Part shown: piece after piece, positions 17,016-26,052 of the stretch
Layout of the letters: every line of letters begins with the position of its first letter
Numbering within the stretch: position 1 is the stretch's first letter
Assembly (NCBI RefSeq): GCF_049942825.1
Contig: NZ_CP187970.1
Location: 3,782,001 to 3,846,000 of the forward strand
DNA length: 64,000 nt
Source of the DNA: Paenibacillus_G sp049942825
GTDB lineage: Bacteria > Bacillota > Bacilli > Paenibacillales > NBRC-103111
Direction: 5' to 3'
Notes under the pieces: generated by a model
The model's input: only the letters and a program-made list of their open reading frames with translations
Database searches by the model: none
What the model was told of the DNA's origin: nothing
Program-made: the position numbers and the translations under genes

Positions 17016-18137
17016 ATGAAGCCCGACATTCCTGATTCTTCGAAAAAGCAATCCGCGGGGCAGCAGCTGTCCGCCGCGTCCTTCGGGCGGCTGCTGCTTC
17101 TCACACTCGGCGTCCCGCTCCTGAACGGAGCCGTGCATTATGGGATCTTTCAGTATTTTCGCACAGCCGCGCTTCATCCGATTCTCTATGCGCTGCTCGC
17201 GGTCCTGTGGGGCGCATCGGGGATTTACGTGCTCTTCCTCTCTTTCAACTGGGTGGTTGAGCAGTACGGCGACCGGGTCCGGCAGAAGCTGCAGCCCTAC
17301 GTCTTCATCGGCCCGGCCGTGGCGCTGCTCGGATGGCTGCTTCTGCTGCCGACGCTGCGGACGCTCTACCTGAGCTTCCTCGACGCCGGCTCCGAGAACT
17401 TCGTCGGCCTCGCCAACTATGCGGCGGTGTTCACGAACCGGCTGCTGCTCGTTGCGTTGCGCAACAACCTGCTGTGGGTGATTGCAGGCACGGCGGCCTG
17501 CGTGGGCTTCGGCCTGCTCATCGCCATTCTCGCCGACCGCAGCTCGTTCGAGAGGACGGCCAAAGCGATCGTGTTCATGCCGATGGCGATCTCCTTCGTC
17601 GCGGCGGGCGTGATCTGGAAGTTCATCTACTACTACCAGCCGGAGCAGGAGCAGATCGGCCTGCTGAATGCCGTCGTGGTGTACTTCGGCGGTGAACCGA
17701 TGGCTTGGACGTCGATGATGCAGCCGTGGAACAACCTGTTCCTGATCGCCATCCTGGTCTGGATGCAGACTGGCTTCGCGATGGTGATCCTCTCCGCGGC
17801 GATTAAAGGTATTCCCGAGGATCTGCTCGAAGCCGCACGGGTGGACGGGGCGGGTGAGGTGCATATCTTCTTCCGCATCATGATCCCGTATATCTCGAGC
17901 ACGCTGCTGGCCGTAACGACGACGATCATCGTGTTCACGCTCAAAATCTTCGACGTCGTCATGGTCATGACCGGCGGGCAGTACGACACGGAGGTCGTGG
18001 CGACGCAGTTCTACCGGCAGTTCTTCATGTACCGCAACTTCGGGTACGGGTCGACGCTGGCGATCGTTCTGCTGATCGCCGTGATCCCGGTGCTCTGGTT
18101 TAACCTCAGACAGTTCCGGAAGGAGGGGGGATTGTAA
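17016..18137 (+). CDS. sugar ABC transporter permease, AglF-like
   Basis: A 373-residue inner-membrane permease with about eight hydrophobic segments. Two N-terminal helices precede the conserved binding-protein-dependent transport domain, as in AglF/MalF relatives. The EAA loop that contacts the ATPase is visible as LLEAARVDGAGEVHIFFRI, and the end is RNFGYGSTLAIVLLIAVIPV. It begins 12 bases after the binding-protein gene, and its stop overlaps the next start (TAATG), so the two permeases are translationally coupled. Confidence 0.88.
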   Translation: MKPDIPDSSKKQSAGQQLSAASFGRLLLLTLGVPLLNGAVHYGIFQYFRTAALHPILYALLAVLWGASGIYVLFLSFNWVVEQYGDRVRQKLQPYVFIGPAVALLGWLLLLPTLRTLYLSFLDAGSENFVGLANYAAVFTNRLLLVALRNNLLWVIAGTAACVGFGLLIAILADRSSFERTAKAIVFMPMAISFVAAGVIWKFIYYYQPEQEQIGLLNAVVVYFGGEPMAWTSMMQPWNNLFLIAILVWMQTGFAMVILSAAIKGIPEDLLEAARVDGAGEVHIFFRIMIPYISSTLLAVTTTIIVFTLKIFDVVMVMTGGQYDTEVVATQFYRQFFMYRNFGYGSTLAIVLLIAVIPVLWFNLRQFRKEGGL

Positions 18138-19261
18138 TGGCCGAAGCGAATCGAGTGGCAGGGCGGCGCAGGAGTCGGAGCGGGACCCGACATGGCTCCA
18201 AGTGGCTCATCAACACCGTGCTCGGGTTCATCTGCCTCCTCTGGCTTATTCCGACCGCCGGTCTGCTCGTCTCCTCCTTCCGCCCTGCGGCGGACATTCT
18301 TCAGACCGGCTGGTGGAAAGTGCTGCCGCACCAAGACTGGGCTGTGGCCGAGCAGATTACGCTTCCGAAGGATACGGACCTGCGCGGTCCGATCGAAGTG
18401 CTCGGCACCGCTTATACCGACGAGCAGCTCAGGGCGGGTGTGATGGCCGGAGAACGAAGGCTGATCTGGGAGAACCGGCGGGCGCGCATCGTGAATGTGC
18501 AGACACCTTCCTGGACGATCGGAGCGGATTTTACGCTGGAGAACTACAAGAACGTTCTTACCGGCAAGGAGTATGTCATCACGATGGGCGACGGCAGTAC
18601 GCAGACCGAGAAGGGCACCGACCTCAGCCGGGCGTTCCTGAACACCTTCACCGTAGCGGTGCCTTCCACGGTGATCCCGGTGCTGATCGCCTCCTTCGCG
18701 GCTTACGGCTTCGCCTGGCTGAAGTTTCCCGGAAGACGCACACTGTTTGTCATCGTCATCGCGCTGCTGGTGGTGCCGATCCAGGTGGCCTTGATCCCGA
18801 TCATGAAGGACTTTACGGGCCTCGGGCTCAACGGCAGCTTCCTCGGGATCTGGATCGCCCACACGGGCTTCGGCCTGCCGCTGGCTACTTACTTCATGTT
18901 CAACTACATTTCCCAGCTGCCGAAGGACCTCTTCGAGTCGGCGTTCATGGACGGCGCTTCGAACTTTACGATCTTCACGAAGCTCGTACTCCCGCTGTCC
19001 GTGCCGGCGATTGCTTCGATCGGGATCTTCCAGTTCCTGTGGGTATGGAACGATTATCTCGTGTCCCTGATCTTCATCGGTTCCCAGCCGGACGTGCAGG
19101 TGCTCTCCATGCGGATCGCCGATATGGTCGGTTCGAGGGGCAATGACTGGCATCTGCTCACCGCAGCCGCCTTCGTCTCGATGCTGATGCCGCTGGCCGT
19201 CTTTTTCGGACTCCAGAAGTACTTTGTCCGGGGGCTGCTCGGGGGCTCGGTGAAGGGATAA
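18137..19261 (+). CDS. sugar ABC transporter permease, AglG-like
   Basis: A 374-residue permease and partner of the preceding one. It has an N-terminal helix, then a large extracytoplasmic insertion (about residues 60-150) typical of AglG/MalG relatives, then the transport domain with EAA loop LFESAFMDGASNFTIFTKL. It ends in VRGLLGGSVKG, the usual MalG-like tail. Its ATG overlaps the upstream stop by one base. No ATPase gene follows, so the complex probably borrows a shared MsmX-type ATPase encoded elsewhere. The operon closes at the terminator 19294-19345. Confidence 0.88.
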   Translation: MAEANRVAGRRRSRSGTRHGSKWLINTVLGFICLLWLIPTAGLLVSSFRPAADILQTGWWKVLPHQDWAVAEQITLPKDTDLRGPIEVLGTAYTDEQLRAGVMAGERRLIWENRRARIVNVQTPSWTIGADFTLENYKNVLTGKEYVITMGDGSTQTEKGTDLSRAFLNTFTVAVPSTVIPVLIASFAAYGFAWLKFPGRRTLFVIVIALLVVPIQVALIPIMKDFTGLGLNGSFLGIWIAHTGFGLPLATYFMFNYISQLPKDLFESAFMDGASNFTIFTKLVLPLSVPAIASIGIFQFLWVWNDYLVSLIFIGSQPDVQVLSMRIADMVGSRGNDWHLLTAAAFVSMLMPLAVFFGLQKYFVRGLLGGSVKG

Positions 19262-19293
19262 TAGGAGGGGGCAGAGGCTCCTGTTGATATGAG

Positions 19294-19345
19294 AAAAAAA
19301 CGGCTTCTCCACGGTCCGTACGGACAGGGAGAGCCGTTTTTTTTT
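19294..19345. terminator. bidirectional terminator between sugar operon and cytochrome gene
   Basis: Stem CGGCTTCTCC/GGGAGAGCCG is flanked by an A run on the left and a T run on the right. It serves both the plus-strand transporter operon and the minus-strand cytochrome gene. Confidence 0.85.
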
Positions 19346-19399
19346 GTTTCCAGCCGGGCATGGCGCCCGAGCAGCTGGTTTTTCTGAGCCCGCGGCCGC

Positions 19400-19861
19400 T
19401 TACTTCTTGGCCGCAAGCCATTCCGCCAGCGCGTTGATCTCATCGGCCGACAGAATGTTTTGGAACGCCATCATGCCGTTGCCGCCGTTGGTGATCTGGG
19501 CGGTGATCTGCTCCTTCGAGCGGCGTGCACCCACCTTCGTCAGGTTTGTGTTGCCGCCCATCGCCCCTTCGAGGTTCGCGCCATGGCAGGAAATACAGCG
19601 CGACTTATAGACAGCCTGCGCGTCCACTGTACCACCCGCGGCCGCTCCGCCGCCGGTTGTGCCGCCAGCCGTTCCTTCGGTCGTGCCACCGGTCGTACCG
19701 CCAGCCGTGCCACCGGTTGTGCCGCCCGTGTTCTCGGGCTTGCCGGTGTTGGTTCCCGTGTTCGGCGTATTCCCCGCCGCGTTATTATTGTTTCCGCCGC
19801 AGGCGGTCAGTGCCGCGAGCAGGGCCAGAGAACAAGCGGCCAAAGTCCATTGCTTTTTCAT
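19400..19861 (-). CDS. c-type cytochrome lipoprotein (c551-like)
   Basis: A 153-residue membrane-anchored electron carrier. The signal peptide ends in the lipobox LTACGG. A low-complexity tether of Gly-Thr repeats (residues about 25-75) is followed by a small class I cytochrome domain with haem motif CISCH and distal Met ligand in GGNGMMAFQ. Layout and size match the CccB-type cytochrome c551 of Bacillus, which feeds terminal oxidases on the outer membrane face. The start at 19861 has GGGGGTG upstream. It is not part of the sugar operon and only shares its terminator. Confidence 0.85.
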   Translation of the reverse strand: MKKQWTLAACSLALLAALTACGGNNNNAAGNTPNTGTNTGKPENTGGTTGGTAGGTTGGTTEGTAGGTTGGGAAAGGTVDAQAVYKSRCISCHGANLEGAMGGNTNLTKVGARRSKEQITAQITNGGNGMMAFQNILSADEINALAEWLAAKK

Positions 19862-20218
19862 CTTCGGTTACACCCCCCGACTTATGAGCTTTCTTCCGTC
19901 TTTAATATGCGCCCACACATTGCCAAGAATGCACCCGGCTTCAAATTTTCTTTTCGCAGTCTCTCGAATTATTCTTGTAGACAATATACTTGCTTGCATG
20001 AATGAATCGCTTATTTTCCTCGGCTCCCCTATAGGTCATCCCGTGAAAGCACGGTCATTATGGTGCACCCTCGAACAAGGTTAAAACGGATTAACGGTTC
20101 TGCGATAAACCTCTGTTTTTTTAACAAAAAACACGGCTATTTTCATTACCTCATCCCGCAGGCCGAGGGATAATAAGGATGTCAGGAGTTTCCATAGATA
20201 GGAGAGGAAAAGAGAGAG
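19862..20218. other. divergent intergenic region
   Basis: It lies between the cytochrome gene (minus) and the second sugar-binding protein gene (plus). It carries AATATACTTGCTTGCATG at 19983-20000, close to the 19-base sequence seen at 8901 and 10896. No gene or clear structured RNA is seen. Confidence 0.35.
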
Positions 20219-21550
20219 ATGAAACAAAGACAAAATAAGGCTATCCCCAAAGCAATTCCCATGCTGGTTGCCGCTGCCATGCTGCTGACGACGGCGGCTT
20301 GTTCTTCCGGCGCCGCAGATACGGCTCCCGCTTCGGCAGGAGGAGCGGACGGGGAACCGGTTAAGCTGCGCATTGCCTGGTGGGGCGGACAAGCAAGGCA
20401 TGATTATACGCTGAAGGTCATCGAGCTCTACCAGCAGAAGAACCCGAACGTGAAGATCGAGGCCGAATATGCGACCTTTGATGATTATTGGAAGAAGCTG
20501 GCGCCGCAGGCGGCCGCCAATCAGCTGCCGGATATTGTACAGATGGATATTTCTTATCTGTCGCAGTATGCGGGCCGCGGACAGCTTGCCGATCTGACAC
20601 CTTATACGAAGGATGGAACCATGGACGTCTCGTCGATCTCCCCGAATTCGCTCACTGGCGGGGAAGTGGGCGGCAAGATCATGGCGATGAACCTCGGCGT
20701 GAATGCCCTGATGACGATGTACGATCCGGAGCTAATGAAGAAGGTTGGGGTTACTCCTCCGCCGAAGGACTGGACATGGGATGACTTCACGGCCATCGGG
20801 GAGAAAGCGAAGGCGAGCGGGAAGATGATCGGGGGCTTTGCCTTCCGTCATGATGTATTCTTCCCGTATTACCTGAGAACACTGGGGCAAACCATGTTCA
20901 GCGAGGATGGTTCACAGATCGGATACGCTGACGACAAGCCGTTCATCGACTACTTCAGGATGTACCAGAAGTGGTATGACGCCGGCTACCTGCTCCCGCT
21001 CGACAAGGAAGCGCAGAAAAAGGGCACTGCGGAGGAAGACGAAGTGCTCCTTGGCAACGCGCTGTGGACCAACGGCTGGTCGAACCAGTACCTGGCGGTC
21101 GCGAACCTGTCCAAATCGCCGCTGGAACTCCACCCGCTCCCGGGACCGAATGGGAACAAGGGACTGTTCCTGAAGCCGAGCATGTACTTCGCGGTGACGA
21201 ATTCCTCCAAGCAGAAAGCGGAAGCGGCGAAGTTCATTTCCTTCTTCGTCAATGACGTTGAAGCGAACAAGCTGATCAAAGGCGACCGAGGCGTGCCGGT
21301 GTCCTCCAAGGTTAAGGAAGCGCTGAAACCGCTGCTTACGCCGAACGAAGCGAAGATCTTCGATTACATCGCATGGGCGGAGAACAATTCCTCCCCGATG
21401 GATCCGCCGAGTCCGGTGGGCGCGGTAGAGATCGAGAAGCTGCTGAGGGATACGAGCGAGCAGGTTCTGTATAAGAAGCTGACCGTTGAGGCCGCTGCCG
21501 CCAAGTTCCGCAAGGAAGCCAATGCGATTCTGGCGAAGAACAAGAAGTAA
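20219..21550 (+). CDS. ABC transporter sugar-binding lipoprotein (family 1)
   Basis: A 443-residue extracellular solute-binding protein. The signal peptide is followed by lipobox TTAACSS. The mature protein starts with VKLRIAWWGGQARHDYTLKV and contains NPNVKIEAEYATFDDYWKKL and LPDIVQMDISYLSQYA, typical of family 1 carbohydrate-binding proteins. No permease or ATPase gene adjoins it, so it is an orphan binding protein; partners must be encoded elsewhere. A PfkB-family kinase gene follows on the same strand after 239 bases, and the two may belong to one sugar-use pathway. Confidence 0.85.
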   Translation: MKQRQNKAIPKAIPMLVAAAMLLTTAACSSGAADTAPASAGGADGEPVKLRIAWWGGQARHDYTLKVIELYQQKNPNVKIEAEYATFDDYWKKLAPQAAANQLPDIVQMDISYLSQYAGRGQLADLTPYTKDGTMDVSSISPNSLTGGEVGGKIMAMNLGVNALMTMYDPELMKKVGVTPPPKDWTWDDFTAIGEKAKASGKMIGGFAFRHDVFFPYYLRTLGQTMFSEDGSQIGYADDKPFIDYFRMYQKWYDAGYLLPLDKEAQKKGTAEEDEVLLGNALWTNGWSNQYLAVANLSKSPLELHPLPGPNGNKGLFLKPSMYFAVTNSSKQKAEAAKFISFFVNDVEANKLIKGDRGVPVSSKVKEALKPLLTPNEAKIFDYIAWAENNSSPMDPPSPVGAVEIEKLLRDTSEQVLYKKLTVEAAAAKFRKEANAILAKNKK

Positions 21551-21789
21551 TAAGCTGCTGATGAGGTTCAGGGTCCAAATTTCACGATAAAAGGAAGCGG
21601 GATGTCCGGTGATGCAGCCGGCTGTCCTGCTTTTTTGGCGTGCGTGCAGGAAGATAGTCACCGAATAGCTCTCGCTCCGCCGTCTTCGGCGCGGAGGATT
21701 GTCATTACGGGGGAGCTTCCGGTATGCTTGGGTGGCAGACTGAAGGACTAAAGGAAGCGTAAAGGAAGAGAAAGAAAGGGTTATCCATC

Positions 21790-22773
21790 ATGGAACGATC
21801 AAAACGATCAAGCGTTACGAGCAGGAAGATTACGGTCTTCGGCACCGTGCTGTTGGACTGCAAGGGGTTCGCCCACGGCGTCTACCGGCCGGACGGCCGC
21901 AATCTGGGCACGGTCCGGTTCGTGCACGGCGGCGTAGGAAGGAATGTGGCGGAAAATTTAGGCCGTCTCGGGGTGCCGGTATCGCTGGTCACCACGGTCA
22001 ATGAGGACGGGAACGGCCGGGCGGTCACCGAGCATTTGTGGGCGAGCGGGGTCCATACCGGAGATATTGCAGCGGTGCCGGAGAAAGGCATGGGCTTCTG
22101 GCTGGCCGTTCTCGATGAGCGCGGCATCCCTGCCGGATCGATCTCGGATATGCCGGATCTGGCGGCATTCGAGCGCCTTGTCGGCGAGCGAGGCGAGGCC
22201 CTGGTCTCCGCCTCCAGTCACATCGTATTGGTGCTCGATCTGAATGAGAGCCTTACGAAGACGATACTCAAGCTGGCGAGCCGATTCGGGAAGCCGGTGT
22301 TCGGTCTGCCGAGCAACTTCAGCGTCATCGCAGCGCATCCCGAGGTGCTGGAAGGGCTGGCGCTCTTCGTCTGCAATGAATTCGAAGCGGAGCGGCTGTT
22401 CGGCTGCGGTCCGCTGGCTGCGATGGCGGCGGAGGAGCAGATCGAGAGGCTTCGGAGCTTTGCCGTGTCCCGTTCCATCGGAAGGCTGGTCGTGACGCTG
22501 GGGTCAGGCGGATCGGTCTTCTACGATGCGGATGCCGATGAAGCGGGGGCACAGGCCGTGGTTCCGGTAGAAGTCGTGGACACCAGTGGTGCAGGGGATG
22601 CTTTCTTCTCCGGCGCGGTCCTCGCATTGTCCGCAGGCAGCCCGCTCCGGGACGCCGTCGCCGCAGGCACACGGGTGGCCGCCTGGACGATCGGCCACCC
22701 GGATAACTGCTGCGCAGCGCTGGGTGAACTGGCCCGGCGGGACCCGCTGCTGCGGCCGCTGCTCGATCTATAA
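21790..22773 (+). CDS. PfkB family carbohydrate or nucleoside kinase
   Basis: A 327-residue ribokinase-fold enzyme. The substrate-binding N-terminal block has VHGGVGRNVAENLGRLG, and the C-terminal signature VDTSGAGDAFFSGAVLAL holds the catalytic Asp and the anion hole. The N-terminal part resembles pseudouridine kinases, but sugar kinases cannot be excluded. The protein begins with a basic tail before the first strand (ITVFGTVLLD). The nearby binding protein suggests phosphorylation of an imported compound. Confidence 0.8.
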   Translation: MERSKRSSVTSRKITVFGTVLLDCKGFAHGVYRPDGRNLGTVRFVHGGVGRNVAENLGRLGVPVSLVTTVNEDGNGRAVTEHLWASGVHTGDIAAVPEKGMGFWLAVLDERGIPAGSISDMPDLAAFERLVGERGEALVSASSHIVLVLDLNESLTKTILKLASRFGKPVFGLPSNFSVIAAHPEVLEGLALFVCNEFEAERLFGCGPLAAMAAEEQIERLRSFAVSRSIGRLVVTLGSGGSVFYDADADEAGAQAVVPVEVVDTSGAGDAFFSGAVLALSAGSPLRDAVAAGTRVAAWTIGHPDNCCAALGELARRDPLLRPLLDL

Positions 22774-22808
22774 TCGAGCGATATCGAGCGATCGGATGAT
22801 CCGGCTCA

Positions 22809-22843
22809 AGGAACCGCTGTCTCTGAAGGGACAGCGGTTCTTT
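22809..22843 (+). terminator. intrinsic terminator of the PfkB kinase gene
   Basis: Arms GGAACCGCTGTC and GACAGCGGTTC, loop of 7-8 bases, then a short T run. It lies 36 bases after the stop. Confidence 0.75.
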
Positions 22844-23102
22844 GGCATGCCGCCAGACGGAGGCTGCGGTCTTCGGGGATTCGATCGATGTAATCTCCCG
22901 CACGGTCACACAGTATGGATGGTATGTGCTTGCACTGCTGGCGGCCGGAGGGCTGGCTATGCTCTGGCTTCGGCCTCAGCGCCAGAAGGTCAGATAGAGC
23001 ACAAAGGGAAGGACAAGCGCCTTGTCCTCCCCCCTTCTTAACTGACGGTCCGACTACTTCTTTGCCCGCAACCTGCGGAAGAAATCCGTCTCCATTCATG
23101 TC

Positions 23103-23369
23103 ATGTGCTCCGGCGGCAGGAGCATCGCTTCGCATCCGCCGCATGTGACCGTGCGGGAGGGCATCGTCCCTGTGCCGGAAGGCCGGTGTATTTTTCCGAG
23201 GCTGTCGGTGAAGGAGAATCTGGAGATGGGCGACCTTCTCGGTCAAGGCCATAAGTGCGTTCAGCAGCCCATCGAACGTATGTTCACTATCCCCCCGACC
23301 CTCAAGTAGCGGTACCACCAAGCGGGCGGCATGGTGAGCGGTTGCGGGCGGCGCCACGCACCTCTTTAA
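23103..23369 (+). pseudogene. livF: remnant of livF (branched-chain amino acid ABC ATPase)
   Basis: The frame reads EGIVPVPEGRCIFPRLSVKE, NLEMGD, then ERMFTIPPTLK, a stop, and RYHQAGGMVSG. This is the Q-loop-to-signature stretch of LivF, where the family has GI-YVPEGRRIFP-LTV-ENL, ERV-F-LFPRLKER and the AGTLSGGEQ signature. Walker A, Walker B and most of the protein are missing, and an in-frame TAG splits the rest. Short upstream open frames are not recognisable. Confidence 0.75.
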
Positions 23370-23449
23370 CGCACAAAACCGCCGGCAGATGGCCGGACGG
23401 TTTCTAGGTGTGGTGATGATCTCCATTTCGTAGAGAGCAAGTATGTTTA

Positions 23450-23592
23450 AGATAACGGAACTGAGATACGTTATTCGATCATTTCCCGGTATTTCCCTAC
23501 GAATAGCGGAACTCAGGTTAATCCGAGTTCCGGTATTTTGCGGATCACCATCTCGGTGGAGCACATAGCGAATCTGAGTTCCGCTATTTCAC
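23450..23592. repeat. dispersed intergenic repeat block of the CGGAACTCAG family
   Basis: Three units (near 23453, 23512 and 23568) read TAACGGAACTGAGATACGTT, AATAGCGGAACTCAGG and, inverted, GAGTTCCGCTATTT. They are related to the block at 5690-5960. No coding potential is seen. Confidence 0.6.
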
Positions 23593-24109
23593 GTTGTACC
23601 CCGGCGCACCCCCTAACGACTTGTGTAAGGTTAGGTTAACCTCTACCGAGCCGCCGCCGGAGGTCATGACCTTCTTCACGACGGAGCCACAGCCTGACAG
23701 CGTCACCGTAACCCGTTCCCGCTCCACCAGCTCGACGTAGAACTGGTCCCTTGTCATACTTAGAATCGCAACCTTGCCTAGAGTTTCTTCCTTTATGACA
23801 CTGCAGGAGGTGCTTGACACCATGCAGGCATCCGATGAACGGACGACACCCCACAGCAGCACGCCGAACCAAGGCAATCACTTTCACGACATTTGTATTC
23901 CACCGCCTCCATTTCCACAGTGGGCTGCTTTTTTTCTCTTTCGTCTTCGGTTTAAGCTCTTCGAACAGCTTTGCCAGCAGCGCATCTTCCTTGATGTCCC
24001 GCAGCACACAGCCGTTCATGGCCAGGGAGACTTGTCCCGTCTCTTCGGAGACGATAACGGACATGGCATCCGATATCTCCGTCATCCCAATCGCAGCCCG
24101 GCGTCTTGT
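23584..24109 (-). pseudogene. fused, frameshifted remnant of cdaA-cdaR (c-di-AMP synthase and its regulator)
   Basis: On the minus strand the piece begins RRRAAIGMTEISDAMSVIVS and runs through EETGQVSLAMNG to RDIKEDALLAKLFEELKP, the C-terminus of the membrane diadenylate cyclase CdaA. It passes in the same frame into WNTNVVKVIALV, the N-terminal membrane helix of CdaR (YbbR). A frameshift then moves to GVLLWGVVRS and continues to a domain piece VERERVTVTLSG and a stop at 23584. The catalytic DGA and RHR motifs of CdaA and most CdaR repeats are missing. The gene order matches the normal cdaA-cdaR pair, so this is a decayed partial duplicate; an intact copy should exist elsewhere because c-di-AMP is normally essential. 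Confidence 0.75.
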
Positions 24110-24256
24110 CAGGAGGGAACACGCGTTCCTCACTCCAAAAATATCATATCCACGAAGCCGGCGCATCACAGATTCTGCCTGGCAGGCTTTTTTCCTGCGT
24201 CCCTCCCGCACCGTAGGTTCTTCTTCGCGGATTGCACTTCATACCGCTTCATTCCC

Positions 24257-24286
24257 ACATAAATCCAAGGGCAGCGAGGCATACTA
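24257..24286 (+). promoter_or_regulatory. candidate sigma-G (forespore) promoter of the germination operon
   Basis: ACATA, 18 bases, then CATACTA. The -10 fits the sigma-F/sigma-G pattern CATNNTA exactly, and the -35 matches 4 of 5 of GHATR. It ends 53 bases before the first germination gene, which sigma-G normally controls. Confidence 0.5.
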
Positions 24287-24339
24287 AGTTCCAAATGTAG
24301 GGTGGACATGCCCGGGTAACCCGAAGGGAGGCGGCCTCT

Positions 24340-26052
24340 GTGTTCTGGAGCAGGAGAAAATACCATAAAGGGCAAAGTCCCCAGCCGGAGCGGTCGGCAC
24401 CGAAGGGGGCGGACCGGTCTTCGGCCGGGAACAGGGAGGAACACAGCGAACCTGTGCCCGCGCGTCTCGAGGAAGCGGTAAAGAAGGTGAAGTCGGTGCT
24501 CGGCGGCAGTGCAGATCTCATCGTACGCCGATTCCATATTTTCGGCTCGTTCCCGGCGGCGGTGATCTACTTCTCGAATATGGCCAATCAAGCGGCCGTG
24601 AACGGCGAGATCATGAAGCCGCTGATGTACCTACCGCCGCAGCTCGAAGGCAAGGAGATACCGCTTCACCGCCTGAAGGAGGTCATTCTCCACGACGCGC
24701 TGTATCATAGCAGCGGCAGGACGGAGGCCGAGCTGCAGACGCTGCTCGACGGCATTCTGAGGGGGCAGACGGTCATTGTCGTGGACGGGCTCGGCGAGGG
24801 GCTGCTGCTCAATACGGCTGGCGTCACCAAGCGCTCGATCTCCCAGCCGGAGACCGAGCAGGTGATCCGCGGTCCACGGGAAGGCTTCATCGAGCAGCTC
24901 GACACGAACATCGCGCTGCTGAGATATCGGCTGCCTACGCCAAGCTTCCGTCTCTCCCTGATCCAGATCGGGCGCGTGACCCAATCCCGTGTGGCGGTCT
25001 GCTACCTCGACGGCATCGCCAATGAAGCGCTTGTTGAGGAGGTGCACCGGCGTCTCGGAGCGATCGATACGGACGGAATCCTGGATGTCGGATACCTTGA
25101 GCAGTACATCGAGGACAACCATTATTCGCCCTTCCCGCAGCTGCAGAATACGGAACGGCCGGACAAGGCGGTGGCGAACCTGCTCGAAGGCCGGGTGATC
25201 ATCATGGTGGACGGCTCGCCCTTCGCCCTGATCGCCCCGACCGTGTTCAGCCAGTTCTACCAGACGACCGAGGATTATTCGGAGCGCTTCGTCATGGTCA
25301 GCTTCATCCGCCTGGCCCGGCTGCTGGCGCTGGCGTTCTCGCTTATCACGCCGAGCCTGTATGTGGCGATCATCTCCTACAACCCGGAGCTCATCCCGAC
25401 GGAATTCGCCGTCGCCGTATCGGGCGGCCGGGCCGGCGTCCCGTTCCCGTCGGTCGTCGAGGTGCTCATCATGGAAGCGTCGATGGAGGTGCTGCGCGAA
25501 GCGACGCTGCGCCTGCCCCAGCAGATCGGGGGTGCACTGTCGATCGTCGGCGTCCTTGTCATCGGGCAGGCTGCCGTGGCCGCCGGCTTCGTCTCGCCGA
25601 TCACGGTCGTCGTGATTGCGCTGACGACGATCGGTTCGTTCGCGACGCCGGCTTACAATGCGGCGCTGGCCCTGCGCCTGCTGCGCTTTCCGCTCGTGTT
25701 CCTGGCCGGGATGTTCGGCCTGTACGGTGTGATGATCGGGCTGATTCTCATCGCCAATCATATGCTGTCGCTCCGCTCGTTCGGCGTCCCTTATCTCAGC
25801 CCCGTCATCCCCGGTAACTTTGAGGGCATGAAGGACACTGTGATGCGCGCGCCGCTGTGGTCGATGTGGAGGCGTCCGGCCCAGCTTCATACGCCGGATC
25901 ATGTGCGTGTGGGAGCGAAGGTGCAGGACCAGCTGGATGAGCCGATCCACAATACGCTCGATCCGATCAAAGCGGGCAGCGAAAAATGGGGGGGAGACGA
26001 TGGAATATCCGAGACAGATCACGGTCATTCAGGCGACCTCCGTACTGATTAG
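24340..26052 (+). CDS. spore germination protein, GerA family (A subunit)
   Basis: A 570-residue membrane subunit of a GerA-type germinant receptor in the spore inner membrane. A hydrophilic N-terminal domain (about 1-310) is followed by five or more membrane helices starting near RLARLLALAFSLITPSLYVA. Family landmarks include RGPREGFIEQLDTNIALLR, FRLSLIQIGRVTQSRVAVCY, GRVIIMVDGSPFALIAPTVF and SVVEVLIMEASMEVLREA. The GTG at 24340 is preceded by GGGAGGCGG. The C-terminus is long and hydrophilic and overlaps the next gene by 53 bases. It forms the receptor with the B and C subunits that follow. Confidence 0.92.
   Translation: MFWSRRKYHKGQSPQPERSAPKGADRSSAGNREEHSEPVPARLEEAVKKVKSVLGGSADLIVRRFHIFGSFPAAVIYFSNMANQAAVNGEIMKPLMYLPPQLEGKEIPLHRLKEVILHDALYHSSGRTEAELQTLLDGILRGQTVIVVDGLGEGLLLNTAGVTKRSISQPETEQVIRGPREGFIEQLDTNIALLRYRLPTPSFRLSLIQIGRVTQSRVAVCYLDGIANEALVEEVHRRLGAIDTDGILDVGYLEQYIEDNHYSPFPQLQNTERPDKAVANLLEGRVIIMVDGSPFALIAPTVFSQFYQTTEDYSERFVMVSFIRLARLLALAFSLITPSLYVAIISYNPELIPTEFAVAVSGGRAGVPFPSVVEVLIMEASMEVLREATLRLPQQIGGALSIVGVLVIGQAAVAAGFVSPITVVVIALTTIGSFATPAYNAALALRLLRFPLVFLAGMFGLYGVMIGLILIANHMLSLRSFGVPYLSPVIPGNFEGMKDTVMRAPLWSMWRRPAQLHTPDHVRVGAKVQDQLDEPIHNTLDPIKAGSEKWGGDDGISETDHGHSGDLRTD

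Noticed and set aside
15435..17864. 809-codon open frame on the minus strand across the sugar-binding protein and permease genes
   Set aside because: It is a shadow of the GC-rich plus-strand genes: rich in His, Arg and Asp, no ribosome site, no family resemblance, and it crosses two confirmed genes.
18011..19312. 433-codon minus-strand frame over the second permease gene
   Set aside because: Low-information composition and complete overlap with a conserved permease.
24631..26028. 465-codon minus-strand frame over the GerA gene
   Set aside because: Antisense shadow with Arg/His/Asp-rich composition; the plus strand encodes an unmistakable GerA subunit.
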